DNA of 64,000 nucleotides from Acidobacteriota bacterium (GTDB taxonomy: Bacteria > Acidobacteriota > Terriglobia > Terriglobales > Acidobacteriaceae). The position numbers were made by a program, and so were the translations under genes. Positions within the stretch are counted from its first letter, which is position 1. Each line of letters begins with the position of its first letter. Below, piece by piece: positions 27,020 through 36,488 of the stretch. The stretch spans positions 1 through 64,000 of the forward strand of contig JAKAJO010000090.1 in the NCBI GenBank assembly GCA_021813745.1. The letters are read 5' to 3'. The notes under the pieces are model-generated. The model was given only the letters and a program-made list of their open reading frames with translations. It was not told the DNA's origin and did not search any database.

Positions 27020-28597
27020 CTATGGTTTCGATCCGGCCTGCGATTCAAGCTGCCGAATCAAATCCTGCGCTGCTTTATTGCCGGGGTCAAGTTGCAGCAC
27101 CCGGGCAGCCTCTGTTCGTGCTCCGGCCAGATCGCCAGTGCGTTGCCGGACCTGGGCCAGACCCAGGTGCGCGCTGGCCAGTGTTCCATCCGCCTCAATG
27201 GCGGACTGGAAGAGCCTCTCTGCCTCGAGAATCAACCCGCGGTTGAGATAGTCCTGGGCCTGACCGGCCAGGCGCACAGCCCGGTCGTGCGGCGTTAACG
27301 CCGAGAGGCGCATGGCTTCCATCTGATCCATCACAATGGCTGCCTGACGAAATGCCGCTTCGTCAAAGGTTCGCACAATGCGCTCCAATGGATCGGGCCG
27401 GGCATCACCGGCCGAACCAGCGGTGGCTGCCCGTGCAGGCGTCTTCCAGACGTTCAGCAAATCCTGCGCCTCACTATCATTGGGGCGCAGCTTGAGGCAT
27501 TGAGTCATCTCAGCGATGGCCTCCTGGGCCGCCCCGTGATGCATGAGACTTACGCCGAGGTTGAAGTGGTAGTCGGGATTCCCTAGATCGGCGCTCACGG
27601 CCTTGCGAAACAGATCGGTCCCATCATGACCCTGGCGGCTGACTGCAACACCTTCGTTGTTGAGCACCTCGGCCAGCGGCAGCTCGCGTGCGACGTTATG
27701 AAAGGCACTCTCAGCCTGCGCGTAACTCCCGGAGAACAGCAGGGAGAGACCGCGATAAAAGCCTGCCTCGAGGGCATCGGAACTGCCTCCCCGCACCTTG
27801 GCAAATGCCACTGCGGCCGCCTCGTATTGTTGACCGTTGTAGTCTTCGCGCCCCAGGGCCATCCAGGCAGGGGCAAAGTCCGGGCTTAGACTCACGGCTT
27901 TGTTCAGGTGGCGGAGGCGCTCCGCATGATCCGGTTCGGTAATGCCGCGGATGTATTGCTCAAATGAATCGAGGCGGAGTCCCTTGCCAGCAGCAATAAA
28001 CGTGTCTTCCGCAACGCTGAAATGCGGATCCAGCTGACGCGTGAGCTGCCAGGCTAGTCCGTCAAAGACGTCGATCAGGCTATGCAGATCGCCACGGGAT
28101 GTGACGGGTAAACCCATGCGGAGATCCGGAACGTCGATGATGCGCGCTTCCGCAACGATGTCTTTACCGTCCGTGGAGTAGCTTCCAACAATGATGGAAT
28201 CAGCATCCAGGGTCTGTGCAAGCTTGAGGGAGCTGGCCCGGGAGGGTTGGAAGTTTTCGGGCAGGCCGAGGTGGTTGAGGGCGTAAACGCGGTCCACACG
28301 GCTCATCGGAGAAAAACCCGCGGAGACAAATCGGCTGCTCAGGAGCGAGGCGGCGGCTTCGCGGATCCAGTCCAGACTCGGCTGACCCGTCCGGTTGTCA
28401 AAGGGAAGCACCAGCAGAATCCGCGCACGATCGGCGGTCGAGCTCGCTGGGGTGACTTGTTGCTGGGCACGGACGAGGACCGGCAGAGAGGCGCACAAAA
28501 AGAGCAGTGCCGCGCTCAGAAAGTGCGAGAGCGCGACGCGGAAGCGCGATGAAAACAGAGAAGACACAACAAGCCTGATTATAGGGGGTCGGGCCAT
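27020..28597 (-). CDS. Exported TPR protein with a TolB/FlgO-like N-terminal domain
   Basis: About 525 residues. The N-terminus carries a signal peptide (hydrophobic to about 48). The next 150 residues (ILLVLPFDNRTG, LDWIREAAASLLSSRF, DADSIIVGSY) resemble the CsgG/FlgO-type fold seen in adenylate-cyclase-associated and TPR proteins. At least six TPR-like repeats follow, for example NPDYHFNLGVSLMHHG and ASAHLGLAQVRQRTG. Probably a periplasmic scaffold; no enzyme motif is seen. The ATG at 28597 is chosen because the signal peptide begins there and it lies 31 nt after the preceding glycosyltransferase stop; the ribosome site is weak. Confidence 0.75.
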   Translation of the reverse strand: MARPPIIRLVVSSLFSSRFRVALSHFLSAALLFLCASLPVLVRAQQQVTPASSTADRARILLVLPFDNRTGQPSLDWIREAAASLLSSRFVSAGFSPMSRVDRVYALNHLGLPENFQPSRASSLKLAQTLDADSIIVGSYSTDGKDIVAEARIIDVPDLRMGLPVTSRGDLHSLIDVFDGLAWQLTRQLDPHFSVAEDTFIAAGKGLRLDSFEQYIRGITEPDHAERLRHLNKAVSLSPDFAPAWMALGREDYNGQQYEAAAVAFAKVRGGSSDALEAGFYRGLSLLFSGSYAQAESAFHNVARELPLAEVLNNEGVAVSRQGHDGTDLFRKAVSADLGNPDYHFNLGVSLMHHGAAQEAIAEMTQCLKLRPNDSEAQDLLNVWKTPARAATAGSAGDARPDPLERIVRTFDEAAFRQAAIVMDQMEAMRLSALTPHDRAVRLAGQAQDYLNRGLILEAERLFQSAIEADGTLASAHLGLAQVRQRTGDLAGARTEAARVLQLDPGNKAAQDLIRQLESQAGSKP

Positions 28598-28628
28598 GAC
28601 GAAGCGGGGATCATAAAGGCGTGCGGCT

Positions 28629-30218
28629 TCATTGGACACTCGCCTGAAACTGGCGGTTGAAGCGGATGAGCGCGACCCACATTCCCTGCTCGTCTTGTTC
28701 CCAGACGAGCCTTCCTCCAAGGCGGTCAGCGATGGCGGCCGGAGAAAGATCGTGATGGAGGCCAAAGTACTGCTCGTCGAGAGCACGACTGCGCGGGCCG
28801 AGGGTGAAGATCGGAGAAGGGGGATCGTACTTGGTCGAGAAGACCAGTGCCGCAGAGTATTTGCCCGGCACGGCGGCGGCGCGGTCAATCTGCGCTGGGG
28901 TGAAATCCTCGATCGGAAACACGGCAAAGGGATGCGAGACGTAGCCGAGTTCCGGACGGGTAAGCGCGTCGGTCATGGGCCAGGCCGACAGCACAGTAGC
29001 GGCTGGATAGCGCGCGTTGAGTTGAGCAATGCCCTCCACTTCCATGCGCGTCATGCGCGCATATTCCAGATTATCTTCGGGCGCAAAGCCGTAGGGCGGG
29101 TTCACAAACAAGCCAACGATGAACGCGCCAGCGACGAGCGATGTAAGAGCCGGCCAGAACGGCGCACGCTGATAGAGAGTGACGACTGCGGTCAAGATGA
29201 CCAGAGGAAACATGGGCAGCAAATAGCGTGTGAGCAGCGCGCCGCCCAGAAGGCTGAAGAGTGCTGCGTTGACGATGAGGAGATAGAAAATGGACTGCGC
29301 GTCCTCAGAGAGGATTCCAGGACGCGGACGAGCGTCAGAACCGTTCCGCACCGGCAAGAGTAAGGCAGCAATTGCCATAGAGACCAGCACGAAGAGGTTC
29401 ATGTGCGCTGTGAGATGGAGAACCCGGTGGCCGAACGCCGCGAGAAAGCGGATGGGCGTGAGAGTGGACTCCGCGTTGTAACGAAGGAACTCCGGATTAC
29501 CGAACAAAAAGCCGGTCCTGCTGTAGTGCCATGCATACCAGCCGCCAAGTGGCAGGATCACGGAACAAAGCCAGGCGGCCTCACGAAGCATGAGCGAGCG
29601 ATTCTGCCGAGACGCCTTGCGCGCATGCCAGAGGCGCAGCACCGCTAGCGCCAGAGGAACAACAACCGCAGTTTCCTTGCAGAGTGCCGCTGCCATAAAC
29701 CAAGCGGTCGCAGCGCGCGGATTGCGACGCGCGGCCGGTAGGGCGTAGACAAGCCCCCACAGCGTGCATGCGGCCGCAAAGATGTCGGCGTGAGCGAGGC
29801 TGCTCTGTGCAAACCAGACCGGATAGAGCGCTGTCAGTATGACCGTCCACAGGGCGACAGCAGGCGCAGAAACAAGACGCAAGGTGAGGCGCCAGACAGC
29901 AAGCAGGCCCACTGATGCCACCACCAGCACGACCTCACGCGTGACCTCAGGAGAGAATCCGAAGAGCTTCCAGCAGAGGGCGAGATAGATGCTTGGAAGC
30001 GGCGGGTGAGCGTTGCTCAGCGTGGATGTCGGGATCAGCGATCCCGTACGAAAGAAGTCCCAGGCAGCAGGAATGTAATAGCCTGCCTCATCCCAATAGT
30101 AGGGCAGGCGGAGAAGCGTGAAATGACTGGCATAGAGAGCCGCCAAAAGGATGGGATACACCATCCATGAGGGAAGCGGAGCTTCCATTCGAGGCTCAAG
30201 CCGATGTTTCCGACGCAT
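28629..30218 (-). CDS. GT-C membrane glycosyltransferase (ArnT/PMT-like)
   Basis: A membrane protein of 529 residues with about eleven hydrophobic segments. The first periplasmic loop has YYWDEAGYYIPAAWD, the DE-type catalytic motif of GT39/GT83 transferases. SNAHPPLPSIYLALCW downstream is also typical. It presumably transfers a sugar from a polyprenyl-phosphate carrier; acceptor unknown. It is the first gene of the minus-strand set leading to the TPR protein, NfeD and slipin. AAGG precedes the start. It has no close resemblance by eye to the transferase at 18302 beyond the shared fold. Confidence 0.8.
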   Translation of the reverse strand: MRRKHRLEPRMEAPLPSWMVYPILLAALYASHFTLLRLPYYWDEAGYYIPAAWDFFRTGSLIPTSTLSNAHPPLPSIYLALCWKLFGFSPEVTREVVLVVASVGLLAVWRLTLRLVSAPAVALWTVILTALYPVWFAQSSLAHADIFAAACTLWGLVYALPAARRNPRAATAWFMAAALCKETAVVVPLALAVLRLWHARKASRQNRSLMLREAAWLCSVILPLGGWYAWHYSRTGFLFGNPEFLRYNAESTLTPIRFLAAFGHRVLHLTAHMNLFVLVSMAIAALLLPVRNGSDARPRPGILSEDAQSIFYLLIVNAALFSLLGGALLTRYLLPMFPLVILTAVVTLYQRAPFWPALTSLVAGAFIVGLFVNPPYGFAPEDNLEYARMTRMEVEGIAQLNARYPAATVLSAWPMTDALTRPELGYVSHPFAVFPIEDFTPAQIDRAAAVPGKYSAALVFSTKYDPPSPIFTLGPRSRALDEQYFGLHHDLSPAAIADRLGGRLVWEQDEQGMWVALIRFNRQFQASVQ

Positions 30219-30248
30219 GATTTTGACCTTGGCAACCGGTGAAACAGG

Positions 30249-30554
30249 TTAGTTCACCGGTCCCTGGGAGAAGCCATGGCTCTGCGGTTCCAAGTTCAGG
30301 GTCCCAAAGGCCTGTTCGTACTGAGCGAGGTTCTGACCCAGCACATTCCAAAGTGCCTTGGCCTGCTGTGGGCTCAGATAGATGGCCTGATGGTTGCGGA
30401 TGGTGACTTTGTCGGGACTCTCACTCGTTGCCAGACCAAAGACGAGTAGAAAATCCCAGACACTGACGCGTACCTGGACGCTGTTTGCGTAGGATTCGCG
30501 GTAGTCGGCGGCCTGCTCAAGGTTCATTTCGGGCTGCGGTGCGGAAGGACTCAT
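30249..30554 (-). CDS. DUF3467 protein
   Basis: A small soluble protein of 101 residues matching DUF3467: YANSVQVRVSVWDFLLVFG, then DKVTIRNHQAIYLSPQQAKALWNVLGQNLAQYE. The family is small, widespread and of unknown function; structures are beta-rich. It lies between the glycosyltransferase gene (downstream, 30 nt away) and tRNA-Leu (upstream). AGGGA precedes the start. Confidence 0.85.
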   Translation of the reverse strand: MSPSAPQPEMNLEQAADYRESYANSVQVRVSVWDFLLVFGLATSESPDKVTIRNHQAIYLSPQQAKALWNVLGQNLAQYEQAFGTLNLEPQSHGFSQGPVN

Positions 30555-30633
30555 GGTGTCCCTAGATTAACGTGCCGGAGCTGGCACGACGAGGAGATCG
30601 TCAGAACCGCCAGGCAGGACAGGAAATCAAGGT

Positions 30634-30718
30634 TGGTGCGGAAGGCGGGACTTGAACCCGCAAGCCTTTTGGGCGCTAGCTCCTAAGGCTAGTGTGTTTG
30701 CCATTTCACCACTTCCGC
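30634..30718 (-). tRNA. tRNA-Leu (anticodon UAG)
   Basis: Class II cloverleaf, 85 nt including an encoded CCA end. The acceptor stem pairs GCGGAAG with CTTCCGC, discriminator A. The anticodon stem CTAGC/GCTAG closes the loop CTTAGGA, giving anticodon TAG (plus-strand 30683-30685). A long variable arm (CGCCC...GGCTT) and T-arm GCGGG/CCCGC with TTCAAGT loop are intact. Confidence 0.95.
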
Positions 30719-30907
30719 ATGCCCCTGGGACAGCGCGGGAAGAGAATGCCAGCCATCTGGCTGCGCTGCCGGCGCTTCTCCCTTGCGTATCAGTGTAGAA
30801 GGATGCGGGGCGGGTTGCAATCAGAAGACTACGAAGCGACCCCCTCGATTAGCTGCGGCCGCGGTGGGCGCTGCAAGCGAGTGCCGCGCCATCTGCCGCG
30901 CGGTTAC

Positions 30908-32278
30908 TCATCTGCGATTGGCTTTTCTCTGGCGCTTGTCCTTGTACATCGCTTCGTCGGCGCGTTTCACCATCTCGGGGAGCATCTCAGTGGAGTAATG
31001 CTCCGTGGTGACGTGGCCGATGCTGAAGCTGAGCGGAAATTTGCGATCGGCTTGTTTGTTATGTTCCTCGGCCATGGCGCGGAGTCGCTGCGCGGCGATC
31101 TCAATGCCGACCATGCTGAATTGTCCGGCAATGACAAACTCGTCGCCACCGAAGCGTCCCTTGACATCGCCCTCGCGAAAGCAGATCTGCACAATCTCGC
31201 CCGTCTCTGCCAGGTAAGCTGAACCAACCTGATGGCCCTGCTGGTCGTTGATCTGCTTCAGTCCATCCAGATCGAGGAACAGCACGGAAAAGGGCTGTTG
31301 CGCGCGCCGCGCAAGGCGTAACGTATGCTCCGCGAGGAGGTAAAACCCTCGCATATTGTAGAGTCCGGTCAACTCATCTCGCAGCGTGAGATCGTGAATC
31401 TCCTTTTCCATTTCATTGATGCGCCATACCACGATGAGAAGAAAGAGCAATGCGATGGCGACCGCCAGAGCGGTCAGAATGGCTGCAGCAAAGTGCTCGG
31501 GCAGGAGCCTGCGAAAGCCGCTCTGGGCTTCAATGGTCTCGCGGACAAAGGGCCAGACAAGCAACACCGGAGCAAACCTGCGCGCAATTCTGCTCCCGAT
31601 TCCGCTGCCCAGAAAGATGGAGAAGACTCCGACCTCTGCTTGCCGAAAGACCACAACCGCCGTGAGAAGAACGAGACAGAGCAGAGCAAGCGGGGCGATC
31701 AGGTTGTCGCTGGTCAAACCAAAGAGCCCCAAAGTACCGAAGAGACTCTGCGAAATGAGAATCAAAACCAGAACGCCGAGGCCAACGACAATTGAGTCCG
31801 CGGCGACTCTCATCCACGCGCCTTGAAACTGCAGAAGGAACAATACAATGGAAAGCGCAAAGAAGGCGACGACAGCCTGCAAGCCGCCGCTGCCCGCGAC
31901 CAGAACCCCCTGTGCGTTGGTTGGAAAGCTGTAGGTCAGGACTGGGAGATGCTTCATGTTGGCCAGAAGATTGGCTGCCATAAGGATGGCAGGAATCAGC
32001 GCCACAAAGCGTCCTGCTCGAACGACGAAAGCCGGATTATGCGACTCGGTCAAGATCAGACTGAAGGCACAGAACAGCGCACTGAGCGCAATGGGAAGAC
32101 TGATAGTGGGCAAGATGACGGGTAACTGGTCAACCACTGAAGGTTCAATCCAGACCGTAACCGTGTAGAGAGTGGCGATGAAGACGAAGCCTAAAAAGAT
32201 TCTCTGCACCAGAAGCAGTCGGCGCTGCCATGCGGGGTCGGGTTGGCCAGGCGGCAGAGTCGCAGGAGGCAGGGTCAT
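30908..32278 (-). CDS. Membrane-bound diguanylate cyclase (GGDEF)
   Basis: Makes the second messenger c-di-GMP from two GTP. About eight hydrophobic helices occupy residues 18-285, followed by a short linker helix and a GGDEF domain (about 295-450). The active loop reads GGDEF, and an inhibitory site RxxD (REGD) sits five residues before it, so product inhibition is expected. DLDGLKQINDQQGH is intact. There is no recognised ligand-binding domain besides the membrane part, so the signal is unknown. The gene lies 182 bp downstream of an amidohydrolase gene on the same strand. Confidence 0.9.
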   Translation of the reverse strand: MTLPPATLPPGQPDPAWQRRLLLVQRIFLGFVFIATLYTVTVWIEPSVVDQLPVILPTISLPIALSALFCAFSLILTESHNPAFVVRAGRFVALIPAILMAANLLANMKHLPVLTYSFPTNAQGVLVAGSGGLQAVVAFFALSIVLFLLQFQGAWMRVAADSIVVGLGVLVLILISQSLFGTLGLFGLTSDNLIAPLALLCLVLLTAVVVFRQAEVGVFSIFLGSGIGSRIARRFAPVLLVWPFVRETIEAQSGFRRLLPEHFAAAILTALAVAIALLFLLIVVWRINEMEKEIHDLTLRDELTGLYNMRGFYLLAEHTLRLARRAQQPFSVLFLDLDGLKQINDQQGHQVGSAYLAETGEIVQICFREGDVKGRFGGDEFVIAGQFSMVGIEIAAQRLRAMAEEHNKQADRKFPLSFSIGHVTTEHYSTEMLPEMVKRADEAMYKDKRQRKANRR

Positions 32279-32460
32279 GGTGGTCGCTCAGTACAATTCG
32301 GCGGCATCAAAGCACAAAAGGGGACCCAACTGCTTGGGCGAATCCCGATTTGGCCGCTCATTTTGGAATATCAGATTTGCCGCACTTGGATAAGAGGAAT
32401 CCACAGCCGGAAACTCAATCGATACTATGCCGAAAAAACTGAGATTGCCGCCTTCGACGC

Positions 32461-33318
32461 TCAACAGGACTGATGCTCAGAGGCTTGGTCGATGCGATAG
32501 ATGCGGGCGCAGGCGCCTCCAAGAATCGAGTCGCGCTCCGACGCACTGAGCGGCTGGATGTAGTCCATTCCTATCGCCATCACAGAGCCGTAATCTCCAC
32601 TCAAGGTACAGACCGGCCAATCGGACCCAATCATCAGACGCTCAGGGCCAAATGCCTCGAGTGCGACTTCGAGGTAAGGCAGGAAGTCCTCGCGGCGCCA
32701 GGCATTCCAGCGCGCCTCAGTCACCATGCCGGAGAGCTTGCAGGCGACATTGGGGCATCGGGCCAGCTCCCGCAGATCCCTGCTCCAGGGTTCGATCTGC
32801 CCTTTTGCGATCAAGGGCTTTGCCAGATGATCAAGCACAAACTGCTGGTTGGGAAAGGCGCGGACGAGTTGCACCGCGAGAGGCAAGTGCCGAGGATAGA
32901 TGAGGATGTCGTAGACAAGCCCGTGCGCGGCAAGCCGACTAATTCCCCTCTTGAACTCCGGACGCAGCATGAAATCGTCCTCTAGCTCATCCTGCAAAAC
33001 GTGGCGGAGGCCGACCAGACGCCGATGAGGGACAAGCTCGTTGAGCTGGGCATCAAGTTGCGGAGAGCACAGGTCGGCCCAGCCCACGACGCCTTGAATC
33101 AGAGGATGGCTTGCCGCAAGTTCCAGCAGCCAACGTGTCTCGTCGAGGGTTTGGCGTGCCTGCACGGCAATGGAGGCATGGATGTGATTCTCATGCAGCA
33201 GTGGCGCCAAATCGTCCGGGAGAAAGTCGCGCTTCAGCATCTTCATTGCATCGCTGATCCACGAATACTCGAGAGGGTTGTACCGCCAGAAGTGCTGGTG
33301 CGAGTCGATTCGAATCAT
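32461..33318 (-). CDS. Amidohydrolase family lactonase (L-fuconolactonase-like)
   Basis: A TIM-barrel metal hydrolase of 285 residues. The first-strand HxH motif is in DSHQHFWRY, and later motifs FVLDHLAKP, CKLSGMV and IGSDWPVC are those of the COG3618-type lactonases that hydrolyse sugar lactones. The exact sugar is not readable. The ATG at 33318 begins the family N-terminus (MIRIDSHQHFW); longer frames add unrelated sequence. No other sugar catabolic genes are adjacent; an ABC-type permease gene diverges from it. Confidence 0.82.
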   Translation of the reverse strand: MIRIDSHQHFWRYNPLEYSWISDAMKMLKRDFLPDDLAPLLHENHIHASIAVQARQTLDETRWLLELAASHPLIQGVVGWADLCSPQLDAQLNELVPHRRLVGLRHVLQDELEDDFMLRPEFKRGISRLAAHGLVYDILIYPRHLPLAVQLVRAFPNQQFVLDHLAKPLIAKGQIEPWSRDLRELARCPNVACKLSGMVTEARWNAWRREDFLPYLEVALEAFGPERLMIGSDWPVCTLSGDYGSVMAIGMDYIQPLSASERDSILGGACARIYRIDQASEHQSC

Positions 33319-33509
33319 CCTGGACCCGATTTTCGCAGGCGGTGAGGCCGGAGGCAAACCCTGAAGTGGCCATTTCCGGATTTCTGTGAGGCTAGCCGCA
33401 CGGAAGCAATATGATGGAAGGTGGGAACACCCCCTCAGGCTCTGCGCGCTCTGGTGAAATCTTCTCGAAGCAAGGCTGCAGAACGGCGCATCTGAATCAA
33501 GTGGACGGC

Positions 33510-34784
33510 ATGAATCCAGTCGAACAGGCACGTCAAAGCGCCTTCCAGCAAACGCTGCTGAGTGCGCGCCGCACCATGCTGATGAGCGAGGTGATCAAGC
33601 TCGCGATCGACAGCTTTCGCGCGAGCAAGCTTCGTTTTGCCTTGACAGCGCTGGGCATGGTGATTGGCACCGCATCCGTCATCCTCGTGGTAACGATTGG
33701 GTTGACGGGACGGAGATTCATCCTCGACGAGATTCAAAAAATCGGCACCAATATGATCGAAGTGGAGTACTCCGGTGGGGGCGCCACCGGCGCGGAGAAT
33801 ATTCTCTACAACGATTACCTGACCCGGGAAGATGAGACGGCGGTCCTGAGTCAGGTGCCGAGCGTGCGATATTCCTCCCCTATGTTGGAGATGCACGACC
33901 GCATCAGCTTTGGCGGGGGCGTGGTCAAGGACACGCTTGTCCTGGGCGTCAGCCCGCAATACAAAGACGTGCGAAACCTGATTGTGTTGTCGGGCAGGTT
34001 CTTTGACGATCAGGATGAAAAGGAACATATTAAATGCGCGGTTGTAACAGTGCCCTTTGCGCGCGCAATGTTTGGCAGTCCGCAAGAGGCGATCGGCCAG
34101 ACTTTTTCAATCAGCAGGATTCCGTTCACGATCATCGGCACATTCAAAGAGAGCGTCGATACCTTTGGACAGTCGGAAATTTCTGATCAGACGATCCTGA
34201 TTCCCTACTCGGTGGCGCGCTACTTCACGGGCACGGACACCGTGAAGCAGATTTTTTTCTCCATACGCAATATGGACCAGGTACCGGAGGCATCGAGGGA
34301 TATCCACCACGTCATCGCATCGCGTCACAAGAAAAATTCCGTCTACACCGTATTCAACATGACGGAGCTGCTGAGTACGGCGGCATCAATCTCCAATATC
34401 CTGACGGCAGTCCTGGTGATGGTGGCCGCGGTCACTCTCGCGGTGGGGGGCGTTGGCATCATGAACATCATGCTCGCCAATGTCCGGTCGAGAATCCGTG
34501 AGATTGGGATCCGGAAGGCTTTGGGCGCCACCTATCGGGAGATCAAGCTGCAGTTTCTTGCGGAAGCCGTGATCATTTCACTGACTGGCGGAGTCATCGG
34601 CATTGTCGTTGGACTGGCGGTACCCCTGTCGGTCCGGTTTTTCACGGACTATCAACTCCCCGTTTCACCATGGTCGGTCGTCATCGCACTGATCGCTGCA
34701 ACCTTGGTTGGAGTGCTCTTTGGCACCGTACCGGCGACACGCGCGGCACAACTGGATCCCGTCGAATCACTAAAGTATGAGTAA
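33510..34784 (+). CDS. MacB/FtsX-type ABC transporter permease without an adjacent ATPase
   Basis: A 424-residue permease of the mechanotransmission type. The first helix (about 45-65) follows FRASKLRFALTALGMVIGTASVI. A large periplasmic domain spans about 70-285, and three C-terminal helices lie at about 300-415, with GGVGIMNIMLANVRSRIREIGIRKALGA, the FtsX-domain signature. Such permeases work with a MacB/LolD-type ATPase to move substrates or act on the periplasm. No ATPase gene is present on either side. Start at 33510 is a choice; 33411 and 33576 are also possible. A small membrane ORF overlaps the stop by 8 nt. Confidence 0.8.
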   Translation: MNPVEQARQSAFQQTLLSARRTMLMSEVIKLAIDSFRASKLRFALTALGMVIGTASVILVVTIGLTGRRFILDEIQKIGTNMIEVEYSGGGATGAENILYNDYLTREDETAVLSQVPSVRYSSPMLEMHDRISFGGGVVKDTLVLGVSPQYKDVRNLIVLSGRFFDDQDEKEHIKCAVVTVPFARAMFGSPQEAIGQTFSISRIPFTIIGTFKESVDTFGQSEISDQTILIPYSVARYFTGTDTVKQIFFSIRNMDQVPEASRDIHHVIASRHKKNSVYTVFNMTELLSTAASISNILTAVLVMVAAVTLAVGGVGIMNIMLANVRSRIREIGIRKALGATYREIKLQFLAEAVIISLTGGVIGIVVGLAVPLSVRFFTDYQLPVSPWSVVIALIAATLVGVLFGTVPATRAAQLDPVESLKYE

Positions 34785-34929
34785 CGTTCCTGTGCAGAAG
34801 CCGGATGACGATCCACCGCCCGCAAGCGGGCCCAACCTTGTGTTGCTCTATAGCTTGCTCGCCCTGGCCATCATTGCGGCAATGGGAATCGCGCTTCTGA
34901 TTGTCCGCCCATTTTATCTGCGCCACTGA
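34777..34929 (+). CDS. Small single-pass membrane protein, unrecognised
   Basis: This 50-residue ORF starts inside the permease gene (ATG at 34777, permease stop 34782-34784). A polar, Pro/Asp-rich head of 20 residues (KPDDDPPPASGP) is followed by a strong hydrophobic helix (LVLLYSLLALAIIAAMGIAL) and the tail RPFYLRH. The overlap suggests coupled translation, and the composition is that of a real membrane peptide; it may be an accessory to the permease. Its last 59 nt run antiparallel to the Trm112-like gene. I recognise no family. Confidence 0.55.
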   Translation: MSNVPVQKPDDDPPPASGPNLVLLYSLLALAIIAAMGIALLIVRPFYLRH

Positions 34930-35104
34930 AGCGGCACCTATGGGCGATCAGGACGGGAATGCCGTCTACCACGGGAAATAAGCATGCGCAGGCGACGCAC
35001 CGCAGGCCGTCGGGATCCGCGCGCAGGGCGCCTAAGCAAACAGGACAGACGACAATATCGGCCCATTCTCCGATCGTTGCCGGATTGAGGCGCGTTTGGC
35101 TCAT
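34871..35104 (-). CDS. Trm112-like zinc-binding protein
   Basis: This 77-residue protein has the Trm112/UPF0434 pattern: a CPVC pair at the start, then GLRCVACACLFPVVDGIPVLI with the second CxxC. In eukaryotes and archaea Trm112 activates methyltransferases; the bacterial role is less clear. It is 24 nt downstream of plsX on the same strand. The C-terminal codons overlap a small plus-strand ORF. Confidence 0.8.
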   Translation of the reverse strand: MSQTRLNPATIGEWADIVVCPVCLGALRADPDGLRCVACACLFPVVDGIPVLIAHRCRFSGADKMGGQSEARFPLPQ

Positions 35105-35128
35105 AAGATCTGGGCTGCAAGGAACAAA

Positions 35129-36181
35129 TTACTGAATGACCGCCTCGGTGCCGTCATCGGAACCGGCATGCTTGCGCTGTGGGCGCTTGGCAAACTCAGC
35201 TTCAATGCTTTCATTTGTGCCTGCCTTGGCAAACTCCTGGGCGACGCGAATGCCGTTGTAGATCGCCACGTCGTTGGACGAGCCATGGCCAATGATGCAA
35301 ACGCCGCGCACGCCCAGCAGCGGCGCACCACCGTACTCGGTGTAGTCCAGCCGGCGGCGAAAGTCATTGAATGCACGACGCGAGAGCAGCGCCCCCACTT
35401 GAGCCGTCACTGTACGGGTGAGGGACTCACGCAGCACGTCGCGTACAAAGCGGCCGATGCCTTCACTGGTCTTCAGGGCCACGTTGCCGACAAATCCATC
35501 GCAGACAATGACGTCTGCATTGCCGTTGAAGATGTCACGGCCTTCCACATTGCCAATGAAATGGATCGGAAGCGCCTTCAGGAGCGGATAGGCCTCGCGG
35601 GTCAGGTCGTTCCCTTTGGTTTCTTCCTCGCCGATCGAGAGAAGGCCGACACGAGGCTGCCGAATCTTGAGCACACTGCGGGCATACATCTCGCCCATCA
35701 CGGCGAACTGCTCGAGGTTTTGCGCCTTGCAGTCCACGTTCGCGCCAACGTCGAGCAAAACGCAGGGGTTGCCCTTCGAGGTGGGCATGGGCGTCGCCAG
35801 CGCTGGGCGGTCCACGCCGGGCATAGCGCCCAGGACCATCTTGGCGGTCGCCATGGCAGCGCCGGTGTTGCCGGCCGTAACAAATCCGGCGACCTTGCGC
35901 TCGCGAACCAGCTTCAGACCCACACGCATGGAACTGTCCCGCTTTGAGCGGACAGCGTGCGCTGCCTTTTCGCCCATCCCGATGCGCTCTGAGGCATGGT
36001 GAATGACAATCGGCAGGTCTTCATTTTCCAGATGCTCATCGAGTAGATCGCGCAATTCCGGCTCGGGCCCAACCAGATGCACCCGCACGGGCAGTTGCCG
36101 GCAGGCGAGAATCGCCCCCCGAATCTCCGGCTCGGGAGCCTTATCGGAACCGACTGCGTCCAGCGCGATGTCGATCAACAT
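35129..36181 (-). CDS. plsX: Phosphate acyltransferase PlsX
   Basis: Converts acyl-ACP to acyl-phosphate for phospholipid synthesis. The 350-residue protein has the PlsX signatures [53 protein letters not shown] and GHGSSND. The start at 36181 is 11 nt after the rpmF stop, the usual rpmF-plsX arrangement; a longer frame overlaps rpmF. Ribosome site is weak, which is common for coupled genes. Confidence 0.95.
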   Translation of the reverse strand: MLIDIALDAVGSDKAPEPEIRGAILACRQLPVRVHLVGPEPELRDLLDEHLENEDLPIVIHHASERIGMGEKAAHAVRSKRDSSMRVGLKLVRERKVAGFVTAGNTGAAMATAKMVLGAMPGVDRPALATPMPTSKGNPCVLLDVGANVDCKAQNLEQFAVMGEMYARSVLKIRQPRVGLLSIGEEETKGNDLTREAYPLLKALPIHFIGNVEGRDIFNGNADVIVCDGFVGNVALKTSEGIGRFVRDVLRESLTRTVTAQVGALLSRRAFNDFRRRLDYTEYGGAPLLGVRGVCIIGHGSSNDVAIYNGIRVAQEFAKAGTNESIEAEFAKRPQRKHAGSDDGTEAVIQ

Positions 36182-36192
36182 GGTCGGAGGTG

Positions 36193-36381
36193 CTACTTGG
36201 CAGCTTCTTTGGTTTCCAGCACGGTACGGCCCTTGTAATCGCCGCACTTGGGGCAGGCGCGATGAGGAAGCTTCTTTTCATGGCAGCTGGGGCATTCAGA
36301 AAGGCCCGTGGCGGTCAGAAAATCGTGCGCGCGGCGGTTAGCGGTACGGCGCGCAGAGTGGCGCCTTTTTGGATTCGGCAT
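36193..36381 (-). CDS. rpmF: 50S ribosomal protein L32
   Basis: A 62-residue zinc-binding ribosomal protein. [20 protein letters not shown] is the family N-terminus, and the cysteines in [18 protein letters not shown] make it the zinc (C+) form. AAAGGAA precedes the ATG at 36381. It lies between yceD and plsX. Confidence 0.97.
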   Translation of the reverse strand: MPNPKRRHSARRTANRRAHDFLTATGLSECPSCHEKKLPHRACPKCGDYKGRTVLETKEAAK

Positions 36382-36488
36382 GATGCAATTCCTTTCGTGT
36401 CGCTTCCCGATCTCCTTCCGGATCAGGACCATACACGGTCCTCACTGCCGTCTGGCGCGTTCGGGACACCCAAAGTCTCGGGGGTCGT

